A program made the translations under genes and the position numbers. The notes under the pieces are model-generated. The model saw only the letters and a list, made by a program, of their open reading frames with translations. It was not told the DNA's origin and searched no databases. A DNA stretch of 47,297 nucleotides, from contig JAFJTR010000136.1 in NCBI GenBank assembly GCA_022559985.1, positions 1 to 47,297 of the forward strand, written 5' to 3'. How positions within the stretch are numbered: position 1 is the stretch's first letter; every line of letters starts with the position of its first letter. Below are positions 29,740 to 40,641 of the stretch, one piece after another. This DNA comes from Parastagonospora avenae f. sp. tritici 18332-5. Taxonomy: Eukaryota; Ascomycota; Dothideomycetes; Pleosporales; Phaeosphaeriaceae.

Positions 29740-32499
29740 CTAGCGCGGGAAGCCGTATGCCCCCTCTGCATACCCGAATGGATTCGGCACACTCGGCCCC
29801 TCTCCTGGCCACATGTATGTCTGCGGGTCATGAGCATGGTGCATGGACGTCTGCAGCTCATCTGGAAAGGCGTCGAGGAGGTCCGCCCAGATAGATGGAT
29901 CAGCTAGGTCCGGCGCCTTCACGATGTCGTATGCGACCTGGTACGCGCGCTTAGCCGTGTCGTTTCCGTCGCGCATGTATTGCAGCCAGGCGATGAGTGA
30001 TTGTGCGCTGGCGACGGACGAGTCGTAGGAAGCGTCGAAATGTCTGCGACAGGATATGCCGATCAACAGGACGGCAAGGGCTTGCATGACTGCTGTTATT
30101 AGTAATTGCCCGAAGAAATATTGATAGGCGCGCATACTATTATGCACAAGCATCCACCATGGTCCCTGTTCGTAGAGGCGTTTCAGTTCCAAGTCTCGGG
30201 GCAGGAGCGACGTGAATTCTTGGGCAGTCTTGATACAAGCCTCTGCAGCCTCCTGGTCGAACGAATCAAACTCTTCCGTGTCTGCCTCGCTGCATCGCTC
30301 AATACGACGCAATGAGGGACGCGTGATGAACATCTTCGCCCTACAGTAGAGTTTCCTGAGCATGAACTGCTGCACATCATACTCTGTTAGCGATCTTGGT
30401 TTCGGTCCCTGCTGCTGCACAGCTTCGACAGCCCACTCGTCGAGTTCAGACATCATGGATGTGATGATGGCATGCATCTGCGCCCACGAGCGAGCTGCTC
30501 TTCGCTCAGTGTACAACTTGGACAAGACCTCTTGTGTAATCACCGCTATGCGGACCTGTGCATCTGCGTACGACATGAACGGCATACGCTGGTCTTCATG
30601 CCTACTCCGACGCTCTGACACATCGCTTGGAAGTGGCGTTGTAATCTCGTCGCTGCGGATCATTGAAGGTCGGCCGGTCATGGAACTGAGCAACCCCTCA
30701 AGATTATGTAGGCTCCACCACGTCTGTGCCACGACACTTTGTCGATGTAGATCCGCATGCGAGGTTTGCGAGTATGCGTGGTATCCTAATGCCAGAGCCA
30801 AGCGTAGCGCAGTGCCGATCAAAACCCATGCTCTATTAGATGTTAATATAATTCAGCATGGGGCAGCATATATGAGCGTAGAGAATGCTGTGCCATCTTT
30901 TTCTGGCTCGTCTTTGAGACTTACCGGTTAACATGGCCGATAGCCATGTAGTAGAATGCAAGAAGTCCATGTGCCTACTTCAGTCAAAATAACTTCAAAT
31001 CCGGGAGCGTCCAAGACATACCTGTACTAGTGATAAATCCGGAGTGGTCAAAACAAGCGTTGAATCGCCAAGACCGAGAAGCTGGCACGCTCGCGATATG
31101 TACAGATTCTCCTCCGCTGCATTTGAGTGCCACTCGGCATTTGTGAGTCGTGAGAATCTCGCACCAATAGCAAGCACCAAGTTCACAATACCATACCATC
31201 TCTGTGGAAAGTTTATAACGTGTGCGCTCCGCATGGACTGAAAGTACACCTCGAGGTTGTTCCCGAGGTCTTCCGGTATGATTGGGAATGTGACATGTAC
31301 CGTATGAATATAGCACTCAAAAAACTCCATGGCTAGCTCCTTGGATGGCAAGTGAAAAGGATTTTCCTGGGGGAGAAGCTGAACGCCGTCATCGTCGGAA
31401 TAGAAGTTGGTATCAATAGAAAGCGGAGGCGACAATAGGAGGGCATCTTCGTGAAGAAGGCGCTGTCTCAGTTTCCGCAACCACTGCACCTCGCATATTT
31501 GACCCAGGTATACTGCTTCTAGTGCATTTGGAGCGGGCGAACCATCTTCGAACGATGAGTTAAGGTCGTACTTCGGCTCGTGTTGTCCTAAAGAGGGCTG
31601 GGGATCGGGCGCTGATGACGTCGCTTCTGTGTCTGCCGTGTAGAGGGCGGTCGAAGACTGAGAGCCCGAGGGCCGGCGCGAAAAGTCTGAAAGCTGGGAC
31701 AAGGGCGTAGTCGAAAATCGAGATCTGCTGGCGGAACTTGGCTCAAACGGTTCGTCTTCTTCGTCTGACTTGTAGATGTCAGAATGGAAAGTGGCCAAGC
31801 TTTGTCTGACAGAAACTGGGAAATGTGCGTGGACACTTCGCGCCGTGGAGAACTCACATCATTATTGAGAGCGCTCTCAATCCTCGCTCGATCTTCATCA
31901 TCAACGCGACCGCTTAGGTCTTTGAGGAGCGCCGCGAGATTGTCACTTCGGTCGGTTGCGCTACATGGACGTCAGTGTTGCGACTTAGTCCTTGAGAATA
32001 AGGGTACAGACGTGGCAAGCCGGTCTTTGCGCGTTGCTTCATAGATGCAGGGTTTGTTAACCTTCTCGCAGAAACTGCAACGGGGAAAGCCTCCGCTACA
32101 CTTCACCTCTAGAAAAGTGTGAGTTTCTTACTGCCACAAGCGCCCTGTGTAGATCAACTTACTTCGCTTGTGACAGTTTCGACATGCTCGCTGCACCCTG
32201 TCTCGGTGTCTGAACTGTTGCTTGGTTGGTTGTCGCTCTGGACGAGCCAGTCGAGGTATGGCGACTTCTGTTCAGCAAGAATGTCCTGTCAGCATGTGTT
32301 CGAGGCTCTAGAGGCGCGGCAAAACCTGTCGGGCCTTCGGCGGGGTACCATGCTTCTGGAGCCTTTTTGATGGCGGTGGAATGTTACTCACTGCCACTAA
32401 AATTAGCTAGACAGATGGCGACATACGGATGGGCGCTCACCTGGACTGCGATGCATACGAGGCAGTATGGCTATCTTGTCGGCTATCGTGGTTCTGCAT
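29740..32499 (-). CDS. Zn2Cys6 / fungal_trans transcription factor, about 737 aa
   Basis: Best model: complement(join(29740..30092,30138..30832,30925..30974,31022..31768,31858..31960,32012..32108,32163..32235,32326..32362,32441..32499)). From 32163 leftward every junction is phase-exact and well supported; the two most 5' small exons are less certain. The zinc cluster is split by an intron: CRNCHKRKVKC (from about residue 50), then CSFC and C77, spacing C-x2-C-x6-C-x6-C-x2-C-x6-C. An acidic-basic linker follows, then the fungal_trans domain (FECYIHTVHVTFPI, RWYGIVNLVLAIGARFSR, GHVNRAWVLIGTALRLALALG, TWWSLHNLEG). The 45-nt intron at 30093-30137 is stop-free and in frame; removing it restores HN-TVMQALAVLL. 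It is a nuclear DNA-binding regulator; target genes are unknown. Confidence 0.88.
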
Positions 32500-34332
32500 G
32501 GTGTAGCTTTCGACAGCTTGCCTGAGGGCTCACCAAGCGTGTTACGCGTCAACTGATCGCCTACTTTACCGAATTAGCGGTGTCCCCATTTAGTTTGTGG
32601 CACAAAGGCTGCCAAGTTCATGGGCATCAGTGAGTTGTTGAGCGCTGCTGTCTTGTCGCGCTGCTGGTCCACTGTTGTTGTTGAGCTAAGAGCGTGTGAA
32701 GGCACAAAATTTTGTCCATGGCGATATCTGTTTGCCCGAAGGTAGGAGCGAGCTTCACCCGTTTGTTCGTTTGTCACAGATTTGGTCCTCCTTCATAGGA
32801 CTAAGGCATGCGACCTAGAGGCGACACGGGCTTGACGCAGGGCTGATCAATGCACCTCATTGGCTGCGGCGAAGATGCCCGACAGTGGGAACCGGCAATG
32901 GCAATTAGAAATGCGATGCGTAAAACCTGTCCGGCACAACTCTGGCCTAGTAACCTCGACGGCATCGTGACTTGTGTCTCATGCTGCAGTCCCTCGAGGA
33001 GTGCCTTCAGCGTCTGCAGCTTAGGGTGTTGTGGCACAAGACAGCTCGCCAATAGCAAAATCGGCATACACAGCATGCGGCGTATACGGGAACAGGGCCC
33101 TCGAACAGGGTCTAACAGCCGGTGCGCCTTCAACTTGAAGAGTGAGGATGCGGCAGGCTGTATGCAGCCGATGTGCTAGCAAAATGTCAGGTTGAGCACC
33201 AAGACGCCGAAACTCGGGTGTAAAAGGCCCTAAAATGTGGTTCGTTGCTGGCCTAGATCCGTGTTTAGTCGTTTTCCGTGGAGAAAGGCGTCTGATCTGA
33301 GTTGAACGTCTGATTTGAGTTGACAGAAAGCTCTTACCTCCCAGGGTCCTACGCTTCACGATGCCGCACAGACGGTCGGAACAACCATTGGCACGGTGGG
33401 ACTAGCGGCTAGATGTCCCGAGGCACATCATGTCTATCAATGTATGTCTCCGTCTTGGCTTCACTGATCTGGAATAATTCGAAGTCTAGACCCAGAGTCT
33501 GCATCGGCGTGTTAACGGCTATGTCTGATATGCAGGGCCTTCGCCGCTGGCATTTGCTCGCCCGACTTTCAACGAATCGCACTTCCACAGTTCCACTTTC
33601 GTTGCTCTTGGACCCGCCGTTCAGAAGCGCTGGGTCCCCAAAAATTTCAACGCAAGGATACTGAGAGATCCGAGATCAGCGTCTCGATCACTGGGACCTC
33701 AGTACGTACGCTTATGCGGAATGCGGGTGATGGGTACATGAGGATCCTGTTGACGTAATTTCTTGTATTCACCCGGAAGGAATCGCCTTGGTTCGAAGCA
33801 GTACACCAAAGGCAGGCCTAGCTAGAAGGACCAGTCTTATCTGAAGCTAACGAAAACATTGATTTGACAGCTCACAAGGACGATCGTCAGTGACCATCGA
33901 CGCTGCTTGAAATCTCCGCCTTCTCCGGTGCAGTACCACTGAACGTTTTAGTAGGATCAGCGCTACTGCCCACGATGGGATTGGGCGTCATTCACACGAT
34001 CTCAAGATGTTCATATACAATGACGGCGCAAACAAACTGCCGAGCTTCTCAACTTTGTGATTCCAGTCTGATGGGTTGGACAATCGTCGTATCTATTCAA
34101 CTGTACTGCGGTGTAGTACTTGGGCACATGATGAGATGATAAAGTAAGCAGCAAAGGTACATCACACAGTCTTCCATTCTCGGCCCAAGACATCACCGAC
34201 ATCCATCGCCAGCAACCAAATCATTGAACCTCCCCTTTCTTTCTACCGACTGCGGGTCGATACTCGATTTCCCTACGATGAGGAAATGCGTGTACAACCG
34301 TACACTTCCGCTCCAAATCCCGATTCCGTGCA
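32500..34332. other. Gene-poor intergenic region, 1.8 kb
   Basis: This lies upstream of the Zn2Cys6 gene and downstream of the Thr-rich gene. Frames of 60-112 codons exist, but none is recognisable or has coding-like composition. A short imperfect tandem duplication, GTCTGAT(C/T)TGAGTTGA, occurs at about 33289-33323. Nothing else stands out. Confidence 0.45.
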
Positions 34333-35884
34333 TCAAACACATTCCACCCGCACCCCCAACCCCACACAATCCCACCCGCCCGCAGCCACCCTCCCCTCCT
34401 CACTCCCAAAAACAAGCGCATCAGGCGGCCCAATAACCGGACACCAATAAAACCCATCCCCGCCATTCCTCGCCGTACACCTTAACCTCCCCTCCTCCTC
34501 ACTCACTTCACACTGCAAATACAAATACCCAGCACTCTCCACTGTCCCCGCCGTCTCGCCGTACACGTAGTACAACCCGCCCGCATCCGTGTTCGTGTAG
34601 AGATTCGTGCTGGGCTCGTACAGCCGGGATGCGGCGTCGAGCGAGAAGATGCTGGAGAGCGTGATGTTGGGGGTGAAGCTGAGTTTCTCGGAGGCGCCGA
34701 AGGTGCGGATGTAGGTGCCGACGGTGGCGGGGGTGCCGATTACGGAGAGGCGGAAGTTTGAGGTGCAGGATGAAGGCGAGGGGGTGGGGGTTATGAGGGC
34801 GGTTGAGGTGGCGATTAGGGAGGTGGTAAGGGTTGTTGTAAGGGTGGTGTTTGATGTGAGATAGGAGGTTAGGGTGGATGTTAGTGTTGAGGTGGATGTT
34901 GAGGTGAGTGTTTGAGTGGTGGTTGTGTTTTCGATTGAGGTGTGGAGTTGTGTTATTAGGTTTGTCTGAGCTTGCGTCGTTGTGGCTTGGTATATCTTCG
35001 TGACGTTGACGATCATCGTTGGCGTGGTGATTGTCGTAGTCGTTTTGGTGGTATAGCTGGTAGATGCTGGAACGGTCATTGTCTTTCCGGTTACACCGAG
35101 CTTCTGGCAGGCTGTGGAGTACGACTTCAAGTCTCGGCACGGCGAAGCGTAATCCGGAACATTGTCGGGGGTGAAAACCGATGGGCTACACTTCCCAATG
35201 TTCTGTCGTGCGTTGAGCGTGGCATTGGATGGAAGTGTCGCATGATGCGGGCGGTCCGGAAGCACGGAAATAGACGTGTCACGCCTCTGCAGTGCTGAAG
35301 TCGCAGTAGGCGTAGAAGTAACGACTGTAGTCGAAAAAATCGTCGTCAATACCACCGTCTCAAATACCGTCGACGTAGTCATTGCAGTTTCCGTGGTCAA
35401 TGCTATGCTATTCTGCGGCAAAACAAGAGTAGTTAGTTGCATCTGCTGCTTGGTCAAAACAACTGTTCGGTCCACAGTTGCAACATTCGTAACAATTGCC
35501 GTATTCGTTGTAGTGATCGACTGGGTATTCGTCTTCGTCGCGGCCTTCGCAGTCTTGATGGACGTCAACACGGTAGTCGAAGTCCTAAGATTATTAGCGG
35601 AGTCAAGAGAACAAAACAAGGAGCTCATACACAGCGCAAGGAACAACGATCTGACTCAAAAACGACGAGCAATCCGCCTTGGCTACATCAGTCCGAGCAG
35701 CTCCCTGTGGGGGTTTCGGCGGTCCAGACGAAACCTATGCAAAATTAGTTGCATTCCTTCTCCATTGCACATCACGACTTACTGCTTTAGCACAAGCATC
35801 TGGCTTCTGATTCGGCGGCGGTGGCGGAGCTTGTAGACTTGACTGCACCAAAGCAGCCGCGGCGAAGAGGAAGTTGAGATGCAT
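34333..35884 (-). CDS. Secreted Thr/Ser-rich protein with cysteine-containing C-terminal domain, 485 aa
   Basis: Model: complement(join(34333..35584,35631..35734,35783..35884)), with introns of 46 and 48 nt, both phase-exact. The signal peptide is MHLNFLFAAAALVQSSLQA, followed by a Pro-rich stretch. Thr/Ser-rich segments (STTVVTSTPTATSA; TSTSTSTLTSTLTS) suggest dense O-mannosylation, as in wall or surface proteins. LQRRDTS is a likely Kex2-type processing site. A short Cys-containing block (SPCRDLKSYSTAC) lies mid-chain. The last ~150 residues are ordered, with GLYYVYGE, GYLYLQCEV and RCTARNGGDGFYWC. No GPI-anchor tail or enzyme motif is visible. A known enzyme family was not recognised; a cell-surface or matrix role is inferred from composition. 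Confidence 0.85.
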
Positions 35885-36743
35885 CGTGAGTTCCAACCCT
35901 CCCAAGTAAGGAGTGACGGGCAGCGAGCGACGAGGTTGGCAAAGACCTGCATGCGAAAAGAGGTGGGATCGCCATCGTTAAAAGCAATTCTCCATGCGCA
36001 AAATCGCTGGAGCGTTGTTGCCATTACCGATGCTCATTTCGGTTGGAGCCCAGATCATGGACGACTTGGAAGTTGGCACCCCTGTATCTGATCGCGAAAG
36101 TCGATATTGGAGGTAACAGATGCAACTTCATGTCGATTTCCACTCTCAATTTTGTCGACGATTATCTATCGACTTGGGTGATAAGATCTGTAACGCCGAT
36201 ACTTCTTGGTAAGAAAATGTTAATGTCGCTGATTTTGAATTGATCATAAACTTGTCGATGTGCAGGCGAAGCTGCAGGGGTGCGCCCCTATGGCCAACGC
36301 CACCACGGGCGCTACTCCACACGAAGACGTTTACCCGTGGTTGCAATAAATCCAGCCCTGACATCTGCTAGCCTTTTAAGTACGACCGCAAACACCAGCA
36401 TGATAATCATCAAAACACAGATTCTTGTCTGATACATAAACAGTTGAATCAAGATCTTTTCCATTCACATGCTCTCTACTTTTCATCTCTCCAGGGTGTA
36501 TCTCATCGTCAACTGTTCCGCTCATGCAATGTCGTGACCAACTCCAAGTAAACACAAGAGGTATGATGCCGCAAGACCAAAGACAATGAAAAAGAAAAAA
36601 CTATTCCATCAACGGCCGTATTTATACCCGCAACCACCAAAAAGGGAGACAAGAAGGTATTACGAAATATCGCTGACGTCGACTTCGGTCGACCGCGTTT
36701 ACTCAGTCTGTAAGATGTAAGAAAGGAAAGGCTTGTCTATGCT
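35885..36743. other. Intergenic region
   Basis: This contains the promoter of the Thr-rich gene (left) and the 3' region of PEPCK (right, A-rich around 36580-36605). No gene was seen. Confidence 0.45.
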
Positions 36744-39032
36744 TTAATGCTTGGGGCAGCAGCATACGTGGGGGCCGCTTTTGAGGACGTCCTCGGTGGC
36801 CTCGTCCTCGTACTTCTTGAAGTTCTCCATAAACAGACGGCCGAGCTTCTCGACTTCGCCCTTGAAATCGGCAGTGCCGTTCCATGACTTGGCGGGGTTG
36901 AGTAGCTCGTCGGGGACGTTGGGGCAGGTCTTGGGCACTGACAGGCCGAAGGTCTCGTAGGTCTCGAATTCGACCTTGGCGAGCTCGCCGGAGTGGATGG
37001 CGTCGAGGATGGCGCGAGTGTACTTGAGAGGGCAGCGCTTGCCTGAGGATATGTTAGAAATTGACTTGCGTTTTGCATAATAAAAGTTGAACTTACCACC
37101 AGTGGTAGCACCGGCACCGACCCAGCCGGTGTTGAGGAGCCATGCATCGGCGTTGTGCTCCTTAATCTTCTCCGCAAGCATCTTGGCGTAGCGCATGGGG
37201 TGAAGGGCAAGGAAGGGCTGAGCGAAGCAAGAAGAGAAGGTGGCCTGGGGCTCGGTGACACCTTGCTCAGTACCGGCCATCTTGGAGGTGTAACCAGAGA
37301 TGAAGTGGTACATGGTCTGCTCGGGGTTGAGCTTAGAGATCGGGGGGAGGACACCGCGGGCATCGCAGGTCAGGAGGACGATGTTCTTGGGGTGGTTGTT
37401 GGAGATGCATGGGATCTTGGTGTTCTCGATGTACTCGATGGGGTAGGCACAGCGAGTATTCTCGGTCAGGGTGTCATCATCGTAGTCAACCAGACGTGTG
37501 GTGGGGTCGAAGACAACATTCTCGAGGATGGAGCCGAATCGGATGGCGTTGAAAATATCAGGTTCCTTCTCGGCAGACAGGCCAATGCACTTGGCGTAGC
37601 AACCGCCCTCGATATTGAAGATACCAGTGTCACTCCAGCAGTGCTCGTCGTCACCGATCAAAGCACGCTTGGGGTCGGCAGACAGGGTAGTCTTGCCCGT
37701 TCCTGACAGGCCGAAGAAGACGGTGACATCGCCGTTCTGACCCTCATTCGCAGATGAATGCAGAGTGAGGACATTGTGCTTGACGGGCATCTCGTAGAAG
37801 AGCACCGTAAAGATTCCTTTCTTCATCTCTCCTACAAGGGGTTAGCTCCATACTCAGTGAATCATATAATGCCATCCCCAATATGGGTCAACCAGGGTGC
37901 AACAGGAGCAGCCTGATCGGACAACATGAAGCTATTCAAAGCCCCACTAGGCTTCAACTGAAACACCGGGACGCCGTGTACACCTTCAGGATGCTGGATC
38001 GGGTGAGTGAATAAAGTGAACTTACCGGCATATTCCGTGCCGAGGATGACCATCTCCTTATCGGCAAAGTTGATAGCAACAGACGTCGACGAAGTCATAC
38101 CACTAGTGTACCTATTGGCGGGGAAAGCACCAGCATTGTAGATGACGTAGTCAGGATGGAAGTGCTCCAGCTCCTCTCTCGACGGGCGGATCAACATGTT
38201 GCGCATGAAAAGCGCATGGTAGGCGCGGGCACACACGACACGGACGCGTATCCGGTAGCGCTCATCCCAGCCGGCGAATCCATCGACGACATAGATGCGG
38301 TTCCTCGTGTTGAGGTAGTCAATGGCACGCTCGCGGTTGATGCGCCAGACCTGGTGTCGCAGTCAGTAAATCGCGCACGACACATGTGAGATGGGAATGC
38401 GAGGGGCCGCCGTCATGCATGCTGAATGCGGGGCAGCCGAGCCCCCAGCATCGCCACGTGCAAGGGTGCGAGCAACGATCGTTCTCCATCGGGTATGCGC
38501 CTAGCGTAACATGACGTTTGCCGCTGAAATTCACAAGCAAATTTCTTGCGAATTGCGGGAGGGCTGCGGATGGGTGAACGGAAGGTTTGAGAGACTTACG
38601 TCTTGGGTCATGGGCTTGTTAACGGGTCCCCACCAGACTTCGTTTTTTGATGAGTCTTCCTCGACGATGCGCTTGTCTGAGGGTGAGCGGCCGGTCTTGG
38701 CTCCCGAGTACGCTGAGAGTGCGCCTGATGCTGTGATAGCAGAACCAGTCTCGTATACAAGGGCATCTTCATAGAGAGCTGCGACTGAAGGGTTGGCGAC
38801 CTGAGAAGTTAGATGGGAGCATATTTTTGTGGCTGCGGAGAAAAACTTACAATAGCTACGCGGTCATAGTCAATGTGCGCCTTGTCGTGGAGCTCCTCTT
38901 CAATTTCTGTGTGACTTTGGGTGTGTGGTCTATGGAGGCATTAGTAACGCCTTCGAGCTTCTCGGTGAGGAAGAACCCATACTTTAAGCCACTGGGGTGG
39001 AGGTTGGTCTTGTTTACTGCTGGAGGAGCCAT
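36744..39032 (-). CDS. PCK1: Phosphoenolpyruvate carboxykinase (ATP), 562 aa
   Basis: Model: complement(join(36744..37042,37097..37831,38026..38350,38600..38800,38851..38929,38983..39032)), all phases consistent. PEPCK signatures are clear: GRSPSDKR, YVVDGFAGWDERYRIRVRVV, the P-loop GLSGTGKTT (about 259-267), metal site IGDDEHCW, and TCDARGVLPPISKL. It converts oxaloacetate and ATP to phosphoenolpyruvate, the first committed step of gluconeogenesis, and is normally cytosolic and induced on acetate, fatty acids or amino acids (acuF in Aspergillus). Introns 3 and 4 are unusually long (249 and 194 nt); the last one (54 nt) is in frame and stop-free. ATG 39032 gives the usual N-terminus (AVNKTNLHP), but in-frame ATGs also exist at 39176 and 39407. 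The Cys-rich tail ends CCCPKH. Confidence 0.96.
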
Positions 39033-40641
39033 TGTTGCGTGTAGTGGTGATACGGCGGAAGAAGAGAAATTGTTCCGTTGTAATTTGGACACCTGATGAC
39101 GGGCAAAGTCTTGGGCCAAGGGAGATGAGCTTGCGGTCCCAAAATCGGGATCCGAGGTCTCTTTAATAGCTGACATCGTGACGACGTTTCTGAGCTTCAG
39201 AGCGGATATGGACCGAGCTGTTTCTAGCGCCGAGTAGTGTGATTGGGTAAAGCGCCGTGCGATGGTCGCTGGAGTGTAGTTCGGCACAGGTGACGAAAAT
39301 AACGCGGAAAGGGCAGGGGAAATGGGCGCGCACGGAAGGTTCGACCGGCAGACACCTATTCCAGCGTTATGGCTGCTGGAGAACCGTACGATTGCCGTGA
39401 CGCCCATGGGAGTTGCAGAGGAATAAACGACACGTCTTCATTGTTCCATCACTCTTGTCAACTCATCTATTACAGCTCTGGTCGACAAAGCCCGCGTGAC
39501 AGTGCCGAGCAGAGGCATTACTATCTGAGCACGAGTATTGGCTGCGGATTCAAAGGCTCGAACTTTGGCTGGGCCCCATACGGCTGATCAGTTTCTGTGG
39601 GGTAATCAAGCCTTGCGTCACAGCGTTGCCGGAAGCGGGTGTTCCCATTTCGTCATTGTCCATTGGCTGCACTATCCACAGCTCATGCTCGCGTGCTGCG
39701 ACGACTCTCGTGATGCCGCCGCAGCCTTTCTGAAACTGTAGTCGTGCTCCAGGCAATTCACGGCTCAACCGTCTGACCGCCAAGGTCCAGGTCCAGGTTC
39801 CAACTCCAGACCCGGATAAGCCCTCGACGTTCACGATGGTCGTTGCTGGTTCGCAACGAGGCGGTGCAGAGAAAAGAGTTCCGAAAACACCCCTAGCGCG
39901 TGATTGGACGGAGCATCCATGCCGCCCCCTGTACGATGAGAGAAGAACCTCCAAACTCGTACCCACACAGCAAATCACGCATCAGGATCGGACGGATGGC
40001 TGTCTCAGCTCATTTCTCGCATCGGAAAAGCTGAGGCATTTCACAAAGTATTGATAACGTCTGGCCCGGCGGAGGAGTAGCTCGGTACTTCTCCAACTAT
40101 CTGCGAGCTTAAGCCGAAGCGTTCGGTCGTGGCACGACTGAGGATATTACGCCCAGGATCATTCGCGCCGCGTAGTGCATGAAGACCCGCAAACTGTCAC
40201 TGTCAGGATCCGTAGCCACAAGCCACAGTACACGTTTTGTCATTGCAGTCTCGTATGAGGTCTCGATTTCGTGGAAGAAAAGAAGACCTCGGCTGTACTC
40301 AACTAATCCGAACCATAGAAAGTATGATTAGATCCTATATATACACCAGAATATACCGCCAGACGAGGTATACGGTGTGAAGACGAAGCACGTGAAAGGC
40401 TGTCGCCCGTGCTGCACTCCAGACCTTGCCTTCCCGTAATGGCGGTTTTCGCGGGGGAATGCCATGCAAATAATGGACCCACATGCCGAACCTCCAGATC
40501 ATGCAGCCGGCCGCGGCGCTGCTACGAGTTTTCCCGAACTGCGCGGAGCCTCAGGCCATCTCTCTTCGCCTTCCAGAAGCCTGACTGTCTGTATGCCACT
40601 ATCACATGCAGCATGCAGGCTCGTGCAGGGGGTGAATGACT
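39033..40641. other. PEPCK upstream region and ABC-transporter 3' region
   Basis: This 1.6-kb interval holds the PEPCK promoter and leader; a pyrimidine-rich stretch ends directly at ATG 39032. The frame in phase with PEPCK stays open from ATG 39407. Beyond 39410 several frames exist without ATG starts or recognisable content. AT-rich TATA-like sequence (CTATATATAC) lies near 40335. Confidence 0.45.

Noticed and set aside
39550..39978. A 142-codon minus-strand frame upstream of PEPCK
   Set aside because: It begins with GTG, not ATG, and shows no domain; more likely promoter DNA.
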